A DNA stretch of 23,117 bases from Halococcaceae archaeon (GTDB taxonomy: Archaea > Halobacteriota > Halobacteria > Halobacteriales > Halalkalicoccaceae), in the NCBI GenBank assembly GCA_007129135.1, contig SKWB01000148.1, positions 1 to 23,117 on the forward strand. Direction: 5' to 3'. Position 1 is the first letter of the stretch. Each line of letters starts with the position of its first letter. The notes under the pieces were generated by a model. That model searched no databases and was not told the origin of the DNA. It worked only from the letters and a program-made list of their open reading frames with translations. Of the stretch, positions 8,301-15,420 are shown piece after piece. The position numbers and the translations under genes were made by a program.

Positions 8301-9664
8301 GCGGCATCAGCACGACCATCGGCCCCGCCGACGCCCCCTGGGGGATCCTCGGCGCCCACGACACCGACCCCAGGGAGTTCACCGACCTCGACGTCAGCTT
8401 CGTCCAGTCGGTCGCGAACGTCCTCGCGAGCGCGATCGACCGTCACGAGTACGAGCGACGGCTCCTGTCCCAGCGCGAGGAACTCGCCGCGCTCGACGAT
8501 CTCAACTCCATCGCGAGCGAGGTCACGGACACCGTCATCGAGCAGTCCACGCGCGAGGAGATCGAACAGGCGGTCTGTGACGCGCTGGCGACGACCGACG
8601 CCTACGAGTTCGCGTGGCTGGCCGAGGTCGACTCGGCCACGAACAGCTTCCGGCCGCGTGCCAGCGCCCGAACGGACGGCTACGCCGACCGGGTGCGGAT
8701 CTCGTTGGACCCGGACGACCCCGGAAACGAGGGCCCCGGCGCGAGGGCGATCCGCGAGCGGGAGACGCAGGTCGTCCGGGACGTCTTCTCGGACCCGTCG
8801 TTCGAACCCTGGCGGGAGGCCGCCGCCGAGTTCGGCTTCACCGCGGTGGCTGCGATCCCCGTGGTCCACGAGGGAACCGTCTACGGGGTGCTCGGCCTCT
8901 ACGCCGACCGTCCGGGCGCGTTCGACACCGCCGAGCGCGCCGTCGTCGACCGGCTCGGGGAGGTCGTCGGCCACGCCATCGCCGCAGTCGAGCGAAAGCG
9001 CGCGCTGACGAGCGACGAACTGATCGAGCTCGAACTCCAGATTCCGGACGTCCTCGCGACGCTCGGTGCTGCAGCCGAGCTACCGGGGCGGGTGGTGATC
9101 GACTACACGATCCCGGTCGACGACGACGAGTTCCTCGTCTACGGCACCGCGCCGCCGGAGGCCATCGACGGTCTGGCGGGTCTCGTCGGGACGATCCCGC
9201 ACTGGGGGGCGATCACGATCCGCTCGAGGGGGGAGCCGACACGGTTCGAACTCCGGATGACGGACCCGCCGATGCTCTCGGTCATCGCGGAGAACGGTGG
9301 CTACATCGACGGCGCCGTCATCGAGGACGGCAACTACCGGGTGACGGCCCACCTCCCGCCGAGCGCCGACGTACGCCGGGTTCTCGACGCCGTCGAGGCG
9401 GCCTATCCGGGGACGGAGATGCTCAGTCGCCGGCAGATCACCCGAACGGGTGACGATCCACACCTCGTCCAGCGTCGCCTCGTCGGTGCGCTCACCGACC
9501 GACAGCGCGTCGCCCTCGACACGGCCTACCACGCCGGCTACTTCGACTGGCCACGCGAGACGGACGGTGTCGAGGTGGCCGAGACCCTGGGGGTCGCCCC
9601 GACGACGTTCCACCAACACCTCCGGAAGGCGGAGCGGAAGGTGCTCGAATCGTTGTACTCGTGA
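5363..9664 (+). CDS. Multi-PAS/GAF sensor-regulator with N-terminal winged helix and C-terminal BAT-HTH_10
   Basis: A 1433-residue soluble protein. Residues ~8-68 are a winged helix (TTPEVAERLDLGRRSTYARLERLVEHG). Six PAS domains follow, at about 103-226, 237-361, 364-483, 506-606, 616-740 and 743-867; four end in a VTER, ITER or VSER junction, while the second ends MTDR and the third VSQR. Two GAF domains lie at ~870-1033 and ~1045-1217. Then comes the bacterio-opsin-activator (BAT) domain at ~1220-1370 and HTH_10 at ~1373-1433, with recognition helix TTFHQHLRKAERK. There is no His-kinase box, ATPase domain or membrane segment, so input is probably passed directly to DNA binding. Related BAT proteins sense oxygen, redox state or light, but the ligands here cannot be read. 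A second in-frame ATG is at 5369. It is divergent from another HTH_10 regulator. Confidence 0.93.
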   Translation: MRMGAGGLTDPLRETLAVFDGSGEPRTTPEVAERLDLGRRSTYARLERLVEHGRIETKKVGANARVWWRPPPEGAPDEDEAPSARSPVDIEPSASDPPAAAASLVAEVIDDVGVGVFVLDEGFRVAWINRATERYFGLDREAVVGSDKRRLVEERVGPAVADDDAFAETVLATYDDNTYVERFECRVTAGEGREERWLEHRSKPIETGAFAGGRVELYYDVTERRRAERARRRDADRFGSLIDAVEEYAIFTLDAEGHVRSWNPGAERIKGYEIGEILGEHFSAFYTDDDREGGVPAANLSAARAEGSVEDEGWRVRADGSRFWASVTITAIRDEDGALAGYAKVTRDMTDRYEHEEALRRERDFTRRVLETVPVGVLTVEPDGTVDTANRRAVELLELDRGPDPSTTLGATDLTDEEGEPVTSGERSFFEAVETGVSAGNRRLRLETSDGRRRWLSASVEPMEADEGDAGRLLLTVEDVSQRVEQAERLERQRDDLENELEEVLGRVTDAFYAVDDEWRFTHINERAEELIDVEGRGLVGKDIWETFEWAAESRLREEYEHAMATQEPTSFDLFYPQPLDAWFEVHAYPGESGLSVYFRDITERKERQLELERYAGIVDAIGEPVYEVDTAGRLAFVNEAFVEYSGYEESELLGRHVSVGMDEEAIRRVERRIAELLGNGGDGTIAVEYEVRTKEGDRIPVENRISLLTDEDGRIRGSAGMLWDVSERKRAERAVRESEERLRLALESGRLGAWELDLRTGESPVRSPRHDRIFGYEEPLEDWCVDRFLEHVHPEDRATVERRFEEAFETGEWTFECRIVRADGERRWIEAHGEFEFDEADEPIRAIGVVRDVTERTERERTLETQVRQQAVVADLGTAALGETDPDTLMADATRLVADTLDTDYCKVLDLDGDTGELLLRQGVGWEEGIVGSATVSAVEDDSQAAHTLAKETPVVVEDLPAESRFRGPALLRDHDVRSGISTTIGPADAPWGILGAHDTDPREFTDLDVSFVQSVANVLASAIDRHEYERRLLSQREELAALDDLNSIASEVTDTVIEQSTREEIEQAVCDALATTDAYEFAWLAEVDSATNSFRPRASARTDGYADRVRISLDPDDPGNEGPGARAIRERETQVVRDVFSDPSFEPWREAAAEFGFTAVAAIPVVHEGTVYGVLGLYADRPGAFDTAERAVVDRLGEVVGHAIAAVERKRALTSDELIELELQIPDVLATLGAAAELPGRVVIDYTIPVDDDEFLVYGTAPPEAIDGLAGLVGTIPHWGAITIRSRGEPTRFELRMTDPPMLSVIAENGGYIDGAVIEDGNYRVTAHLPPSADVRRVLDAVEAAYPGTEMLSRRQITRTGDDPHLVQRRLVGALTDRQRVALDTAYHAGYFDWPRETDGVEVAETLGVAPTTFHQHLRKAERKVLESLYS

Positions 9665-9918
9665 GGCCCGAGCCGAGCGGTGAGAGCGCGAGGGTGCCCC
9701 ACGAAACGAGCCTGAGACCCCTTCCGGCAGTCCGGACTCCGAGCGGCCCGGGCCGGGCGGTCACACCGATCAGCGCATCTGCGAGTGACCCAGGTGTCCA
9801 CCGACAGCGTGCCGATCGCGCCGTTTCCGACGGCGAACGGCGAGGCACCGGCGGGCGACACGGCTCCCGCGAGCCACAGTAGAAAGCGCTTTGATCGCAC
9901 CCTCTGAACCTCCTCCAG
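9665..9918. other. Intergenic region before purL
   Basis: These 254 bases hold no convincing gene. The short reading frames here lack the acidic composition of neighbouring proteins. The 3' half holds a REP-like hairpin (9851-9875) and then GCTTTGATC around 9889-9897, a weak TATA-like element about 25 bases before the purL ATG. Confidence 0.5.
9851..9875 (+). repeat. REP-like hairpin upstream of purL
   Basis: GCGGG (9851-9855) pairs with CCCGC (9866-9870), followed by GAGCC. The segment 9855-9875 matches the reverse complement of 18264-18282 except for two extra bases. The hairpin and trailing GAG also resemble elements inside purL and inside the thioredoxin-like gene. It ends about 13 bases before the presumed purL TATA element. 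Confidence 0.45.
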
Positions 9919-12150
9919 ATGCCGCTCGCCCCGTCGGACCACGATCTCGTCGCCGCGGAACTCGGTCGCGACCCCACGCCGACCGAGGAAGTCCTGTTCG
10001 AGAACCTCTGGAGCGAACACTGTGCGTACCGCTCCTCGCGCCCGCTGCTCTCGGCGTTCGAGAGCGAGCGCGTCGAGCAGCGCTCGACGGACCGTCCGAG
10101 CGGGCGAAGCCCGCGAGGAGAGGTCGTCGTCGGACCGGGTGACGACGCGGCGGTCGTCGCGCTCGACGGCTCCACCTACATCACCCTCGGCATCGAGAGC
10201 CACAACCACCCCTCCTACGTCGACCCGTTCGACGGGGCGGCCACCGGTGTGGGCGGGATCGTCCGCGATACGCTCTCGATGGGCGCGTACCCGATCGCGC
10301 TGACCGACTCGCTCTACTTCGGCGCGTTCGAGCGCGAACACTCGCGATACCTGCTCGAGGGGGTCGTCGAGGGGATCAGCCACTACGGCAACTGTATCGG
10401 CGTCCCCACCGTCGGGGGTTCGACCACCTTCCACCCTGGCTACGAGGGCAACCCGCTGGTGAACGTCGCCTGTATCGGCCTGCTGGACGCCGACCGGCTG
10501 GTCACCGCGGAGGCACAGACCCCCGGGAACGCGCTCGTGCTCGTGGGCAACGCGACCGGACGCGACGGCCTCGGCGGGGCGTCGTTCGCGAGCGAGGACC
10601 TGGCGGCGGACGCGGAGACCGAGGACCGTCCCGCAGTACAGGTCGGCGATCCCTACACGGAGAAACTGCTGATCGAGGCGAACGAGGCCCTGCTGGACGA
10701 GGGGTTGGTCGTCTCGGCCCGGGACCTCGGCGCGGCGGGTCTGGGCGGGGCGTCGAGCGAGATGGTCGCGAAGGGCGGGTTCGGTGCGGAGATCCACCTG
10801 GAACGGGTCCACCAGCGCGAGCCGAACATGGCGCCACACGAGATCCTGCTCGCGGAGTCCCAGGAGCGGATGTGTTACGAGGTCCGACCGGAGGACGTCG
10901 AGCGGGTGCGAGCGATCGCCGAGCGCTTCGACCTCGGCTGTTCGGTGATCGGCGAGGTGACCGAGGGGAACTACGTCTGTACGTTCGAGGGGAGCGAGGA
11001 CCGAAGCGCCTCCGAGGACCGAGAAGGGGAGCCGCGAGGCCGCGAGACCGTCGTGGACGTCCCCGCGGAGTTCCTCGCCGACGGCGCGCCGATGAACGAC
11101 CTCGATCACGTCGAACCCGAGCAGCCGGACCGAGACCTGCCGGCGGTGGAGATAGACGAGGCGTTCGACGTAGTCGTCGGAAGCCCCAACACCGCCTGCA
11201 AGCGGTGGGTGTTCAGGCAGTACGACCACGAGGTGGGGCTCCGGACCGCGGTCGGACCGGGCGACGACAGCGCCGTGCTCGCGATCCGGGAGGCCGGCGA
11301 GGACGGTCTGGGACTCGCCGTCTCCGCGGGTGCCGAACCGTACTGGACCGAGACCGCGCCCTACGAGGGTGCCCGTGCGGTCGCGCTGGAGAACGCGACG
11401 AACCTCGCGGCGAAGGGGGCGACGCCGCTCGCGGCGGTCGACTGTCTCAACGGCGGCAACCCGGAGAAGCCCGAGGTCTACGGCGGCTTCCGAGCGATCG
11501 TCGACGGCCTCGCCGAGATGTGTTCCGCCCTGTCGACCCCGGTGGTCGGCGGGAACGTCTCGCTCTACAACGACTCCGAGGCCGGCCCGATTCCCCCGAC
11601 GCCGACGCTCGCGATGGTCGGGGTTCGCGAGGACTACTCGCCCCCGCCGATGTCGCTCGCGGGAGAGGGTGACCTGCTGCTGGTCGGGGATCAGGCGATC
11701 GCGGGGGAGACGGAGCCCCGACTCGGGGGCTCGGAACTGCTCGCGCGGGTCGGCGGGAGCGACCGGTTCCCAGCGCTTTCCGAGGACCCGAAGGGCCTGG
11801 TCGACACCCTCACGCGGATCGCGAACCTCGGGACGACGCTCGCGACCCACGACGTGAGCCACGGCGGGCTGGCGGTCTCGCTCGCTGAGATGGTCGGGAG
11901 CGACTCGGGGGCGGCGATCGAACTGGAGGGTGGCGTCCCCGAACTCTGTACGGAGACGCCGGGCAGGCTGCTCGTCGAGACGACCGATCCGGGGGCGGTG
12001 CGGGAGGCCGCCGGCGGCGTTCCCGTGGTCGATCTCGGGACGACCACGTCGGACGGAACGCTCTCGATCGAAACGGCGGCCGGCACGGTGAAAACGGAGT
12101 TCGAGGCGACCGCCGAGCGACGCGACGTCCTCGCTCGTGGGCTCGACTAA
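9919..12150 (+). CDS. purL: Phosphoribosylformylglycinamidine synthase subunit PurL
   Basis: A 743-residue enzyme of the small-PurL type. It converts formylglycinamide ribonucleotide to the formylglycinamidine form with ATP and ammonia, in step four of de novo purine synthesis, together with PurQ and PurS (neither is in the window). Visible family motifs are [15 protein letters not shown] with H34, [17 protein letters not shown], the glycine-rich [10 protein letters not shown], and in the C-terminal half [22 protein letters not shown] and SHGGLAVSL. Two Arg/Ser/Asp-rich stretches interrupt the conserved sequence. One is at about residues 49-72, just before VVVGPGDD, and contains a perfect DNA hairpin. 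The other is at about 357-376, before the [11 protein letters not shown] segment. Both look like in-frame insertions. The start is the first ATG before the conserved N-terminus. The stop overlaps the convergent dhaM stop by four bases. Confidence 0.97.
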   Translation: MPLAPSDHDLVAAELGRDPTPTEEVLFENLWSEHCAYRSSRPLLSAFESERVEQRSTDRPSGRSPRGEVVVGPGDDAAVVALDGSTYITLGIESHNHPSYVDPFDGAATGVGGIVRDTLSMGAYPIALTDSLYFGAFEREHSRYLLEGVVEGISHYGNCIGVPTVGGSTTFHPGYEGNPLVNVACIGLLDADRLVTAEAQTPGNALVLVGNATGRDGLGGASFASEDLAADAETEDRPAVQVGDPYTEKLLIEANEALLDEGLVVSARDLGAAGLGGASSEMVAKGGFGAEIHLERVHQREPNMAPHEILLAESQERMCYEVRPEDVERVRAIAERFDLGCSVIGEVTEGNYVCTFEGSEDRSASEDREGEPRGRETVVDVPAEFLADGAPMNDLDHVEPEQPDRDLPAVEIDEAFDVVVGSPNTACKRWVFRQYDHEVGLRTAVGPGDDSAVLAIREAGEDGLGLAVSAGAEPYWTETAPYEGARAVALENATNLAAKGATPLAAVDCLNGGNPEKPEVYGGFRAIVDGLAEMCSALSTPVVGGNVSLYNDSEAGPIPPTPTLAMVGVREDYSPPPMSLAGEGDLLLVGDQAIAGETEPRLGGSELLARVGGSDRFPALSEDPKGLVDTLTRIANLGTTLATHDVSHGGLAVSLAEMVGSDSGAAIELEGGVPELCTETPGRLLVETTDPGAVREAAGGVPVVDLGTTTSDGTLSIETAAGTVKTEFEATAERRDVLARGLD
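10100..10114 (+). repeat. Perfect hairpin inside purL (REP-like insert)
   Basis: GCGGGC-GAA-GCCCGC, a 6-base perfect stem with a 3-base loop, followed by GAGG. It lies in the Arg/Ser-rich segment of PurL that precedes VVVGPGDD, and shares the stem and trailing GAG with 9851-9875 and 20269-20283. Confidence 0.5.
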
Positions 12151-12536
12151 CCGAACTTCTTCACCCGCTGGGCGTCCTCGGCGGCCATCCGGACCGACTC
12201 GACGGTGGCGTTCGGTGCGCCCGCGGCGACCACGGCGTTCAACGCCCCCTCCATCACGGGGGCGTCGGCGAGCACGACCTCCTCCTCTAGCTCGGCCTCC
12301 TCGATCGCGATCTCGGCGTTCATCACGGCGCTCCCGAGGTCGACGAGCACCACGACGCCGTTCCCGTCCGCGGCGTCGGCGATCGCGCGGCTGATCGGCT
12401 CCGGCGAGGTTCCGATCCGTCCGTCCTCGGTCCCGCCGACGGCCTCGATCCGGGCGTCGCCGCCCATCTCCGTCGCGACCTCCATGATCCCCTCCGCGGC
12501 CTTCTCGCTGTGCGAGACGATCACGATGCCGACCAT
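12147..12536 (-). CDS. dhaM: PTS-dependent dihydroxyacetone kinase, phosphotransferase subunit DhaM (EIIA domain only)
   Basis: A 129-residue protein of the mannose-type EIIA fold. The phospho-accepting histidine is H9 in [17 protein letters not shown], and [19 protein letters not shown] is the conserved second motif of DhaM. It relays phosphate from HPr to the ADP bound in DhaL. Escherichia coli DhaM carries HPr and enzyme I-like domains after the EIIA domain; this one ends after EIIA. Separate general PTS proteins must therefore feed it, and none is in this window. Its ATG overlaps the dhaL stop by one base (TGATG), so the two are translationally coupled. It is the last gene of dhaKLM, and its stop overlaps the purL stop. 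Confidence 0.94.
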   Translation of the reverse strand: MVGIVIVSHSEKAAEGIMEVATEMGGDARIEAVGGTEDGRIGTSPEPISRAIADAADGNGVVVLVDLGSAVMNAEIAIEEAELEEEVVLADAPVMEGALNAVVAAGAPNATVESVRMAAEDAQRVKKFG

Positions 12537-13255
12537 CAGTCCTCGACCTCCACGGCCTCGGTATCCGACTCCGCGGGTTTACCCTCCGCCTCGGCGTCGA
12601 CCTCCACCTCACCGTCCAGACGCTCGCTCGCGACCGAGAGCAGCGTCTCCAGGAGGAGCAGCGTGCTCGTCGCCCCCGGGTCCTGGTGGCCGACCGAGCG
12701 CCAGCCGAGATACGACGCCCTGCCCCGACTCGCCCGGATCGGGACGGTGAACGCGACCCCACGCTCGGCCGCGTCGACCGCCTTCCCGAGCGCCTCCACT
12801 GGAGCGAGTCCGTCGACCTCGATCGACTTCTTGTACGTGTGGACGGCGGGGACCAGCGCGTCGACCATTGTCTTGTCGCCGATCGACGCCTTCCCCCGTT
12901 CCTTGAGCTTCTCGAGGTAGGCCTCCGCGAACGCGACGCTCGTCTCCGCGGTGATCCCATCCTCGAGTTCGCCGCTCGCGGCGACGATCGACCCCCCGTA
13001 GAGCGGGCCCGACGCACCCCCGACCTCCGAGAGCAGCGCCATCCCGACGGCTTTCACCAGTTCGGCGGGATCGTCGCTCTCCAGGCCCTCCACCCGGTCG
13101 GCGGCGGCGCTGAACCCTCGCGTCATGTTCGCGCCGTGGTCCGCGTCGCCGATCGCGGAGTCGAGGTCGGTCAGGTACGACCGCTCCTCCTCGATCCGCT
13201 CCGTACACGCCCGGACCGCCTCGCGTACCGCCTCCGCTTGCGTCGCCTCGTCCAT
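12536..13255 (-). CDS. dhaL: Dihydroxyacetone kinase ADP-binding subunit DhaL
   Basis: A 239-residue subunit that holds ADP/ATP permanently and passes phosphate from DhaM to dihydroxyacetone in DhaK. The Mg-nucleotide aspartates are visible as D32, D37 and D39 in LDSAIGDADHGANM, like the D30/D35/D37 set of Escherichia coli. VGGASGPLYGG, GDKTMVDALVPA and RASYLGWRSVGHQDPGATS follow in order, as in the family. The last ~30 residues are an acidic tail (EVEVDAEAEGKPAESDTEAVEVED) absent from the ~210-residue bacterial protein. The ATG at 13255 lies 24 bases after the dhaK stop, and the stop overlaps the dhaM start. Confidence 0.95.
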   Translation of the reverse strand: MDEATQAEAVREAVRACTERIEEERSYLTDLDSAIGDADHGANMTRGFSAAADRVEGLESDDPAELVKAVGMALLSEVGGASGPLYGGSIVAASGELEDGITAETSVAFAEAYLEKLKERGKASIGDKTMVDALVPAVHTYKKSIEVDGLAPVEALGKAVDAAERGVAFTVPIRASRGRASYLGWRSVGHQDPGATSTLLLLETLLSVASERLDGEVEVDAEAEGKPAESDTEAVEVED

Positions 13256-13279
13256 GACCCACGTTGGAGACGCGGGGGC

Positions 13280-14287
13280 TTAGTCCCCACCGGCGACCGT
13301 CATCGCCGGGGTCTCGACCGGGTACGCGAGCAGCTCCTTCAGCTCGTCCGTCAGCTCCAGGACCGTGATCGAACAGCCACACATGTCGAGCGAGGTCATG
13401 TAGTCGCCGACCCAGGCGTCCCAGGTCTCGATCCCCTGCTCGCCGAGCAGCTCCTGGAGCCGCCTGTTCACCACGTAGAGCTCCATCAGCGGGGTGCCGC
13501 CCATCCCGTTGACGATCGTCGCGACCTCCGCACCCTCCTCGATCCCGAGGTCGTCGAGGACGTGACCCGCGAGCTCGTCGGTGACCTCGTCCGCACGCAT
13601 CGTTCCCGTGCGCTCGACGCCCGGCTCGCCGTGGATGCCGATGCCGAGCTCGATCTCGTCCTCGCCGAGGTCGAACGTCGGCTCGCCCTTCTCGGGCGTC
13701 GTACAGGAGGTGAGCGCCATCCCCATCGTCCCGACGCGCTCGTTCACCTCCTCGGCGACGGCCGTCACCGCCGAGAGCTCGTCGCCACGGTGGGCGGCCG
13801 CGCCGGCGGCCTTGTGGACGAAGATCGTCCCGCAGACGCCCCGTCGGCCGGAGGTGTAGAGCGAGTCCTCGACCGCGACGTCGTCGTCCACCACCACCGA
13901 ATCGACCTCGACGTCGCCCTCCAGCTCGGCGAGCTCCATCGCCGTCTCGAAGTTCATCACGTCACCCTCGTAGTTCTTCACGACACAGAGCACGCCCGCA
14001 CCGCCGTCACAGGCGGTCACCATCTCGCCCAGTTCGTCCGCGGTCGGCGAGGTGAACACCTCGCCCGCCGCCGCGCCGTCGAGCATCCCGTCGCCGATGT
14101 AGCCCGCGTGCGTCGGCTCGTGACCGCTGCCCCCACCCGAGACGATCCCCACCTTCCCCGAGATCGGGCCGTCCGAGCGTACCAGTACCTCCGTCCCCTC
14201 CAGCCGAGCGAGCCCCGGATGCGCCGCCACCATCCCGTCGAGCATCTCGCTCACGACCGTCCCCGGCTCGTTGATCAGTTTCTTCAT
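13280..14287 (-). CDS. dhaK: Dihydroxyacetone kinase substrate-binding subunit DhaK
   Basis: A 335-residue subunit that binds dihydroxyacetone covalently and transfers phosphate to give dihydroxyacetone phosphate. The three functional residues known in Escherichia coli DhaK are present: H56 in GGGSGHEPTHAG, D109 in KNYEGDVMNF, and the hemiaminal-forming histidine as H219 in GIGIHGEPGVERT. I chose the ATG at 14287 (MKKLINEP). It matches the family N-terminus and has GGAGG ending five bases before it. A GTG at 14314 in the same frame adds nine non-family residues. It is the first gene of dhaKLM, and a TATA-like CTTAA and an inverted repeat lie directly upstream. The substrate may come from GldA or from uptake of dihydroxyacetone excreted by other halophiles. 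Confidence 0.96.
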   Translation of the reverse strand: MKKLINEPGTVVSEMLDGMVAAHPGLARLEGTEVLVRSDGPISGKVGIVSGGGSGHEPTHAGYIGDGMLDGAAAGEVFTSPTADELGEMVTACDGGAGVLCVVKNYEGDVMNFETAMELAELEGDVEVDSVVVDDDVAVEDSLYTSGRRGVCGTIFVHKAAGAAAHRGDELSAVTAVAEEVNERVGTMGMALTSCTTPEKGEPTFDLGEDEIELGIGIHGEPGVERTGTMRADEVTDELAGHVLDDLGIEEGAEVATIVNGMGGTPLMELYVVNRRLQELLGEQGIETWDAWVGDYMTSLDMCGCSITVLELTDELKELLAYPVETPAMTVAGGD

Positions 14288-14325
14288 ACGTCCTCCTGTG
14301 TGAGCTCCGCACACACCGGGTTAAG
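14287..14325 (-). promoter_or_regulatory. dhaKLM promoter, inverted repeat and Shine-Dalgarno sequence
   Basis: On the minus strand, in order toward the gene: CTTAA (14321-14325, TATA-like), the inverted repeat TGTGTG-N7-CACACA (14297-14315), and GGAGGACGT directly before the ATG. With the usual TATA-to-start spacing of about 25 bases, transcription would begin near 14297. The repeat would then lie between the TATA element and the start site, a position where a bound repressor would block initiation. The GGAGG is a clear ribosome-binding site, which is unusual among the mostly leaderless starts here. Confidence 0.5.
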
Positions 14326-14361
14326 CGTTACTCGCACCGTGCGGTGTGGGCGTAAACGGGC

Positions 14362-15339
14362 TCAGATCCCGACGAGCGTTCCGACCTCCGCCTCGACCGC
14401 TCGCTCGTAGAGGTGTTCCGCCGTCGCCGCGTCGAGGACCGCCGATCCCACACTCTCGACGAGGACGATCTCGCCCGCCTCGCGCTCCCACTCCCACGAG
14501 AGCACCGCCGAGAGCGGGATCAGCTCCTCCGCGGAGAGTCCCGTCTCCCTGATGTCGCCGGTCTCGACTACCTCCTCCGGGACGTCGGCGATCACGGCGG
14601 CCGCCCGGTCGACGGTCTCCGCGTCGATCTCTCGCATCCCCGCCGAGAACGCGCCGACGGCGATCACCACGGTTCCAGAGGAGAGCGCCGCGCCGGGAAA
14701 GACCGGTTCCGTGGCGGTCGTGGCCGTGACGACGACGTCCGCCTCCCGCACCGCTTCCTCCGGCGAGTCGACGGCCTCCGCCGGGACTCCGAGTTCCTCC
14801 CGCAGATCGGCCGCACAGCCGTGCTTCGAGTCGCTCGGCGAGTGGATTCGGATCGACTCTATCGTCGTGCCGGCGGCGATCGCACGGCTCTGCCAGCGCG
14901 CCTGTGCACCCGCGCCGATCACGCCGAGGTCGATCGGGCCATCGCAGAGCGCCCGCGCCGCCACGCCCCCGATACAGCCCGTTCGGGCGTTCGTGATCCC
15001 GGTCCCCGCCATGTAGGCCGCCGGCTGGCCGGTCTCGGCGTTCGTGAGCGCGATCTGTGCGTTGACGGTGGGGAGTCCGCGCTCGGCGTTGCCCGGGTGG
15101 ACGCTCGCCAGCTTCGTCGCGTAGTGGGCGTTCCCGTGGACGTAGGCAGGCATCGTGAGCCCGGTCCCGAGCGGGTCGTCGCCTCGGAGTCCCTCACCGA
15201 CCGGGAAGTGCGGGCGTTCTGGTCTGACGGTCTCGTCACGGCCGTCGGCCAGGAAGGCCTCCTCGACGACCGAGAGCAACGCCGGGAGCGAGAGCAGGTC
15301 GTCGATCTCCTCCTCCGAGAGGACGCGAACGTCGGTCAT
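14362..15339 (-). CDS. Ornithine cyclodeaminase/mu-crystallin family reductase
   Basis: A 325-residue NAD(P)-binding protein. The family lysine is K76 in HYATKLASVHPGN, R119 lies in ITNARTGCIGG, and the Rossmann loop is VIGAGAQARWQ at about 140-150. Members include ornithine cyclodeaminase, archaeal alanine dehydrogenase, ketimine reductases and pyrroline-2-carboxylate reductase. True ornithine cyclodeaminases have an aspartate in the loop after the second NAD-side strand (GGDCPGK type). Here that loop reads VGAFSAGMREID, with no aspartate at that place. This favours a dehydrogenase or imine reductase over a cyclodeaminase. It is divergent from a DAO-family flavoenzyme, with 81 bases between the starts. 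A TATA-like CTAAG is centred about 25 bases before the ATG. The substrate is unproven. Confidence 0.88.
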   Translation of the reverse strand: MTDVRVLSEEEIDDLLSLPALLSVVEEAFLADGRDETVRPERPHFPVGEGLRGDDPLGTGLTMPAYVHGNAHYATKLASVHPGNAERGLPTVNAQIALTNAETGQPAAYMAGTGITNARTGCIGGVAARALCDGPIDLGVIGAGAQARWQSRAIAAGTTIESIRIHSPSDSKHGCAADLREELGVPAEAVDSPEEAVREADVVVTATTATEPVFPGAALSSGTVVIAVGAFSAGMREIDAETVDRAAAVIADVPEEVVETGDIRETGLSAEELIPLSAVLSWEWEREAGEIVLVESVGSAVLDAATAEHLYERAVEAEVGTLVGI

Positions 15340-15363
15340 ACACCGCCTTCTCCGCCCGAGGTC

Positions 15364-15398
15364 TTAGAGCCCGGTGGCCGGATCGCGAGCGGTTATTA
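15364..15398. promoter_or_regulatory. Back-to-back promoters of the reductase and the flavoenzyme
   Basis: The 81-base divergent gap holds a plus-strand TTATTA at 15393-15398, 26 bases before the ATG at 15421. It also holds a minus-strand CTAAG around 15364-15368, about 25 bases before the ATG at 15339. The two core promoters are close enough for one regulator to control both. Confidence 0.5.
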
Positions 15399-15420
15399 GC
15401 CTCCGGAAGTACACGAGGGT

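Noticed and set aside
5339..8974. 1211-residue open frame on the minus strand, antisense to the PAS/GAF sensor
   Set aside because: It is the mirror of a GC-rich, codon-biased gene. It shows no domain motif, while the plus-strand reading has a full series of recognisable domains.
9538..13017. 1159-residue open frame on the minus strand across purL and dhaL
   Set aside because: It is Arg/Ser-rich, lacks any family motif and runs antisense to purL and in the wrong frame through dhaM and dhaL.
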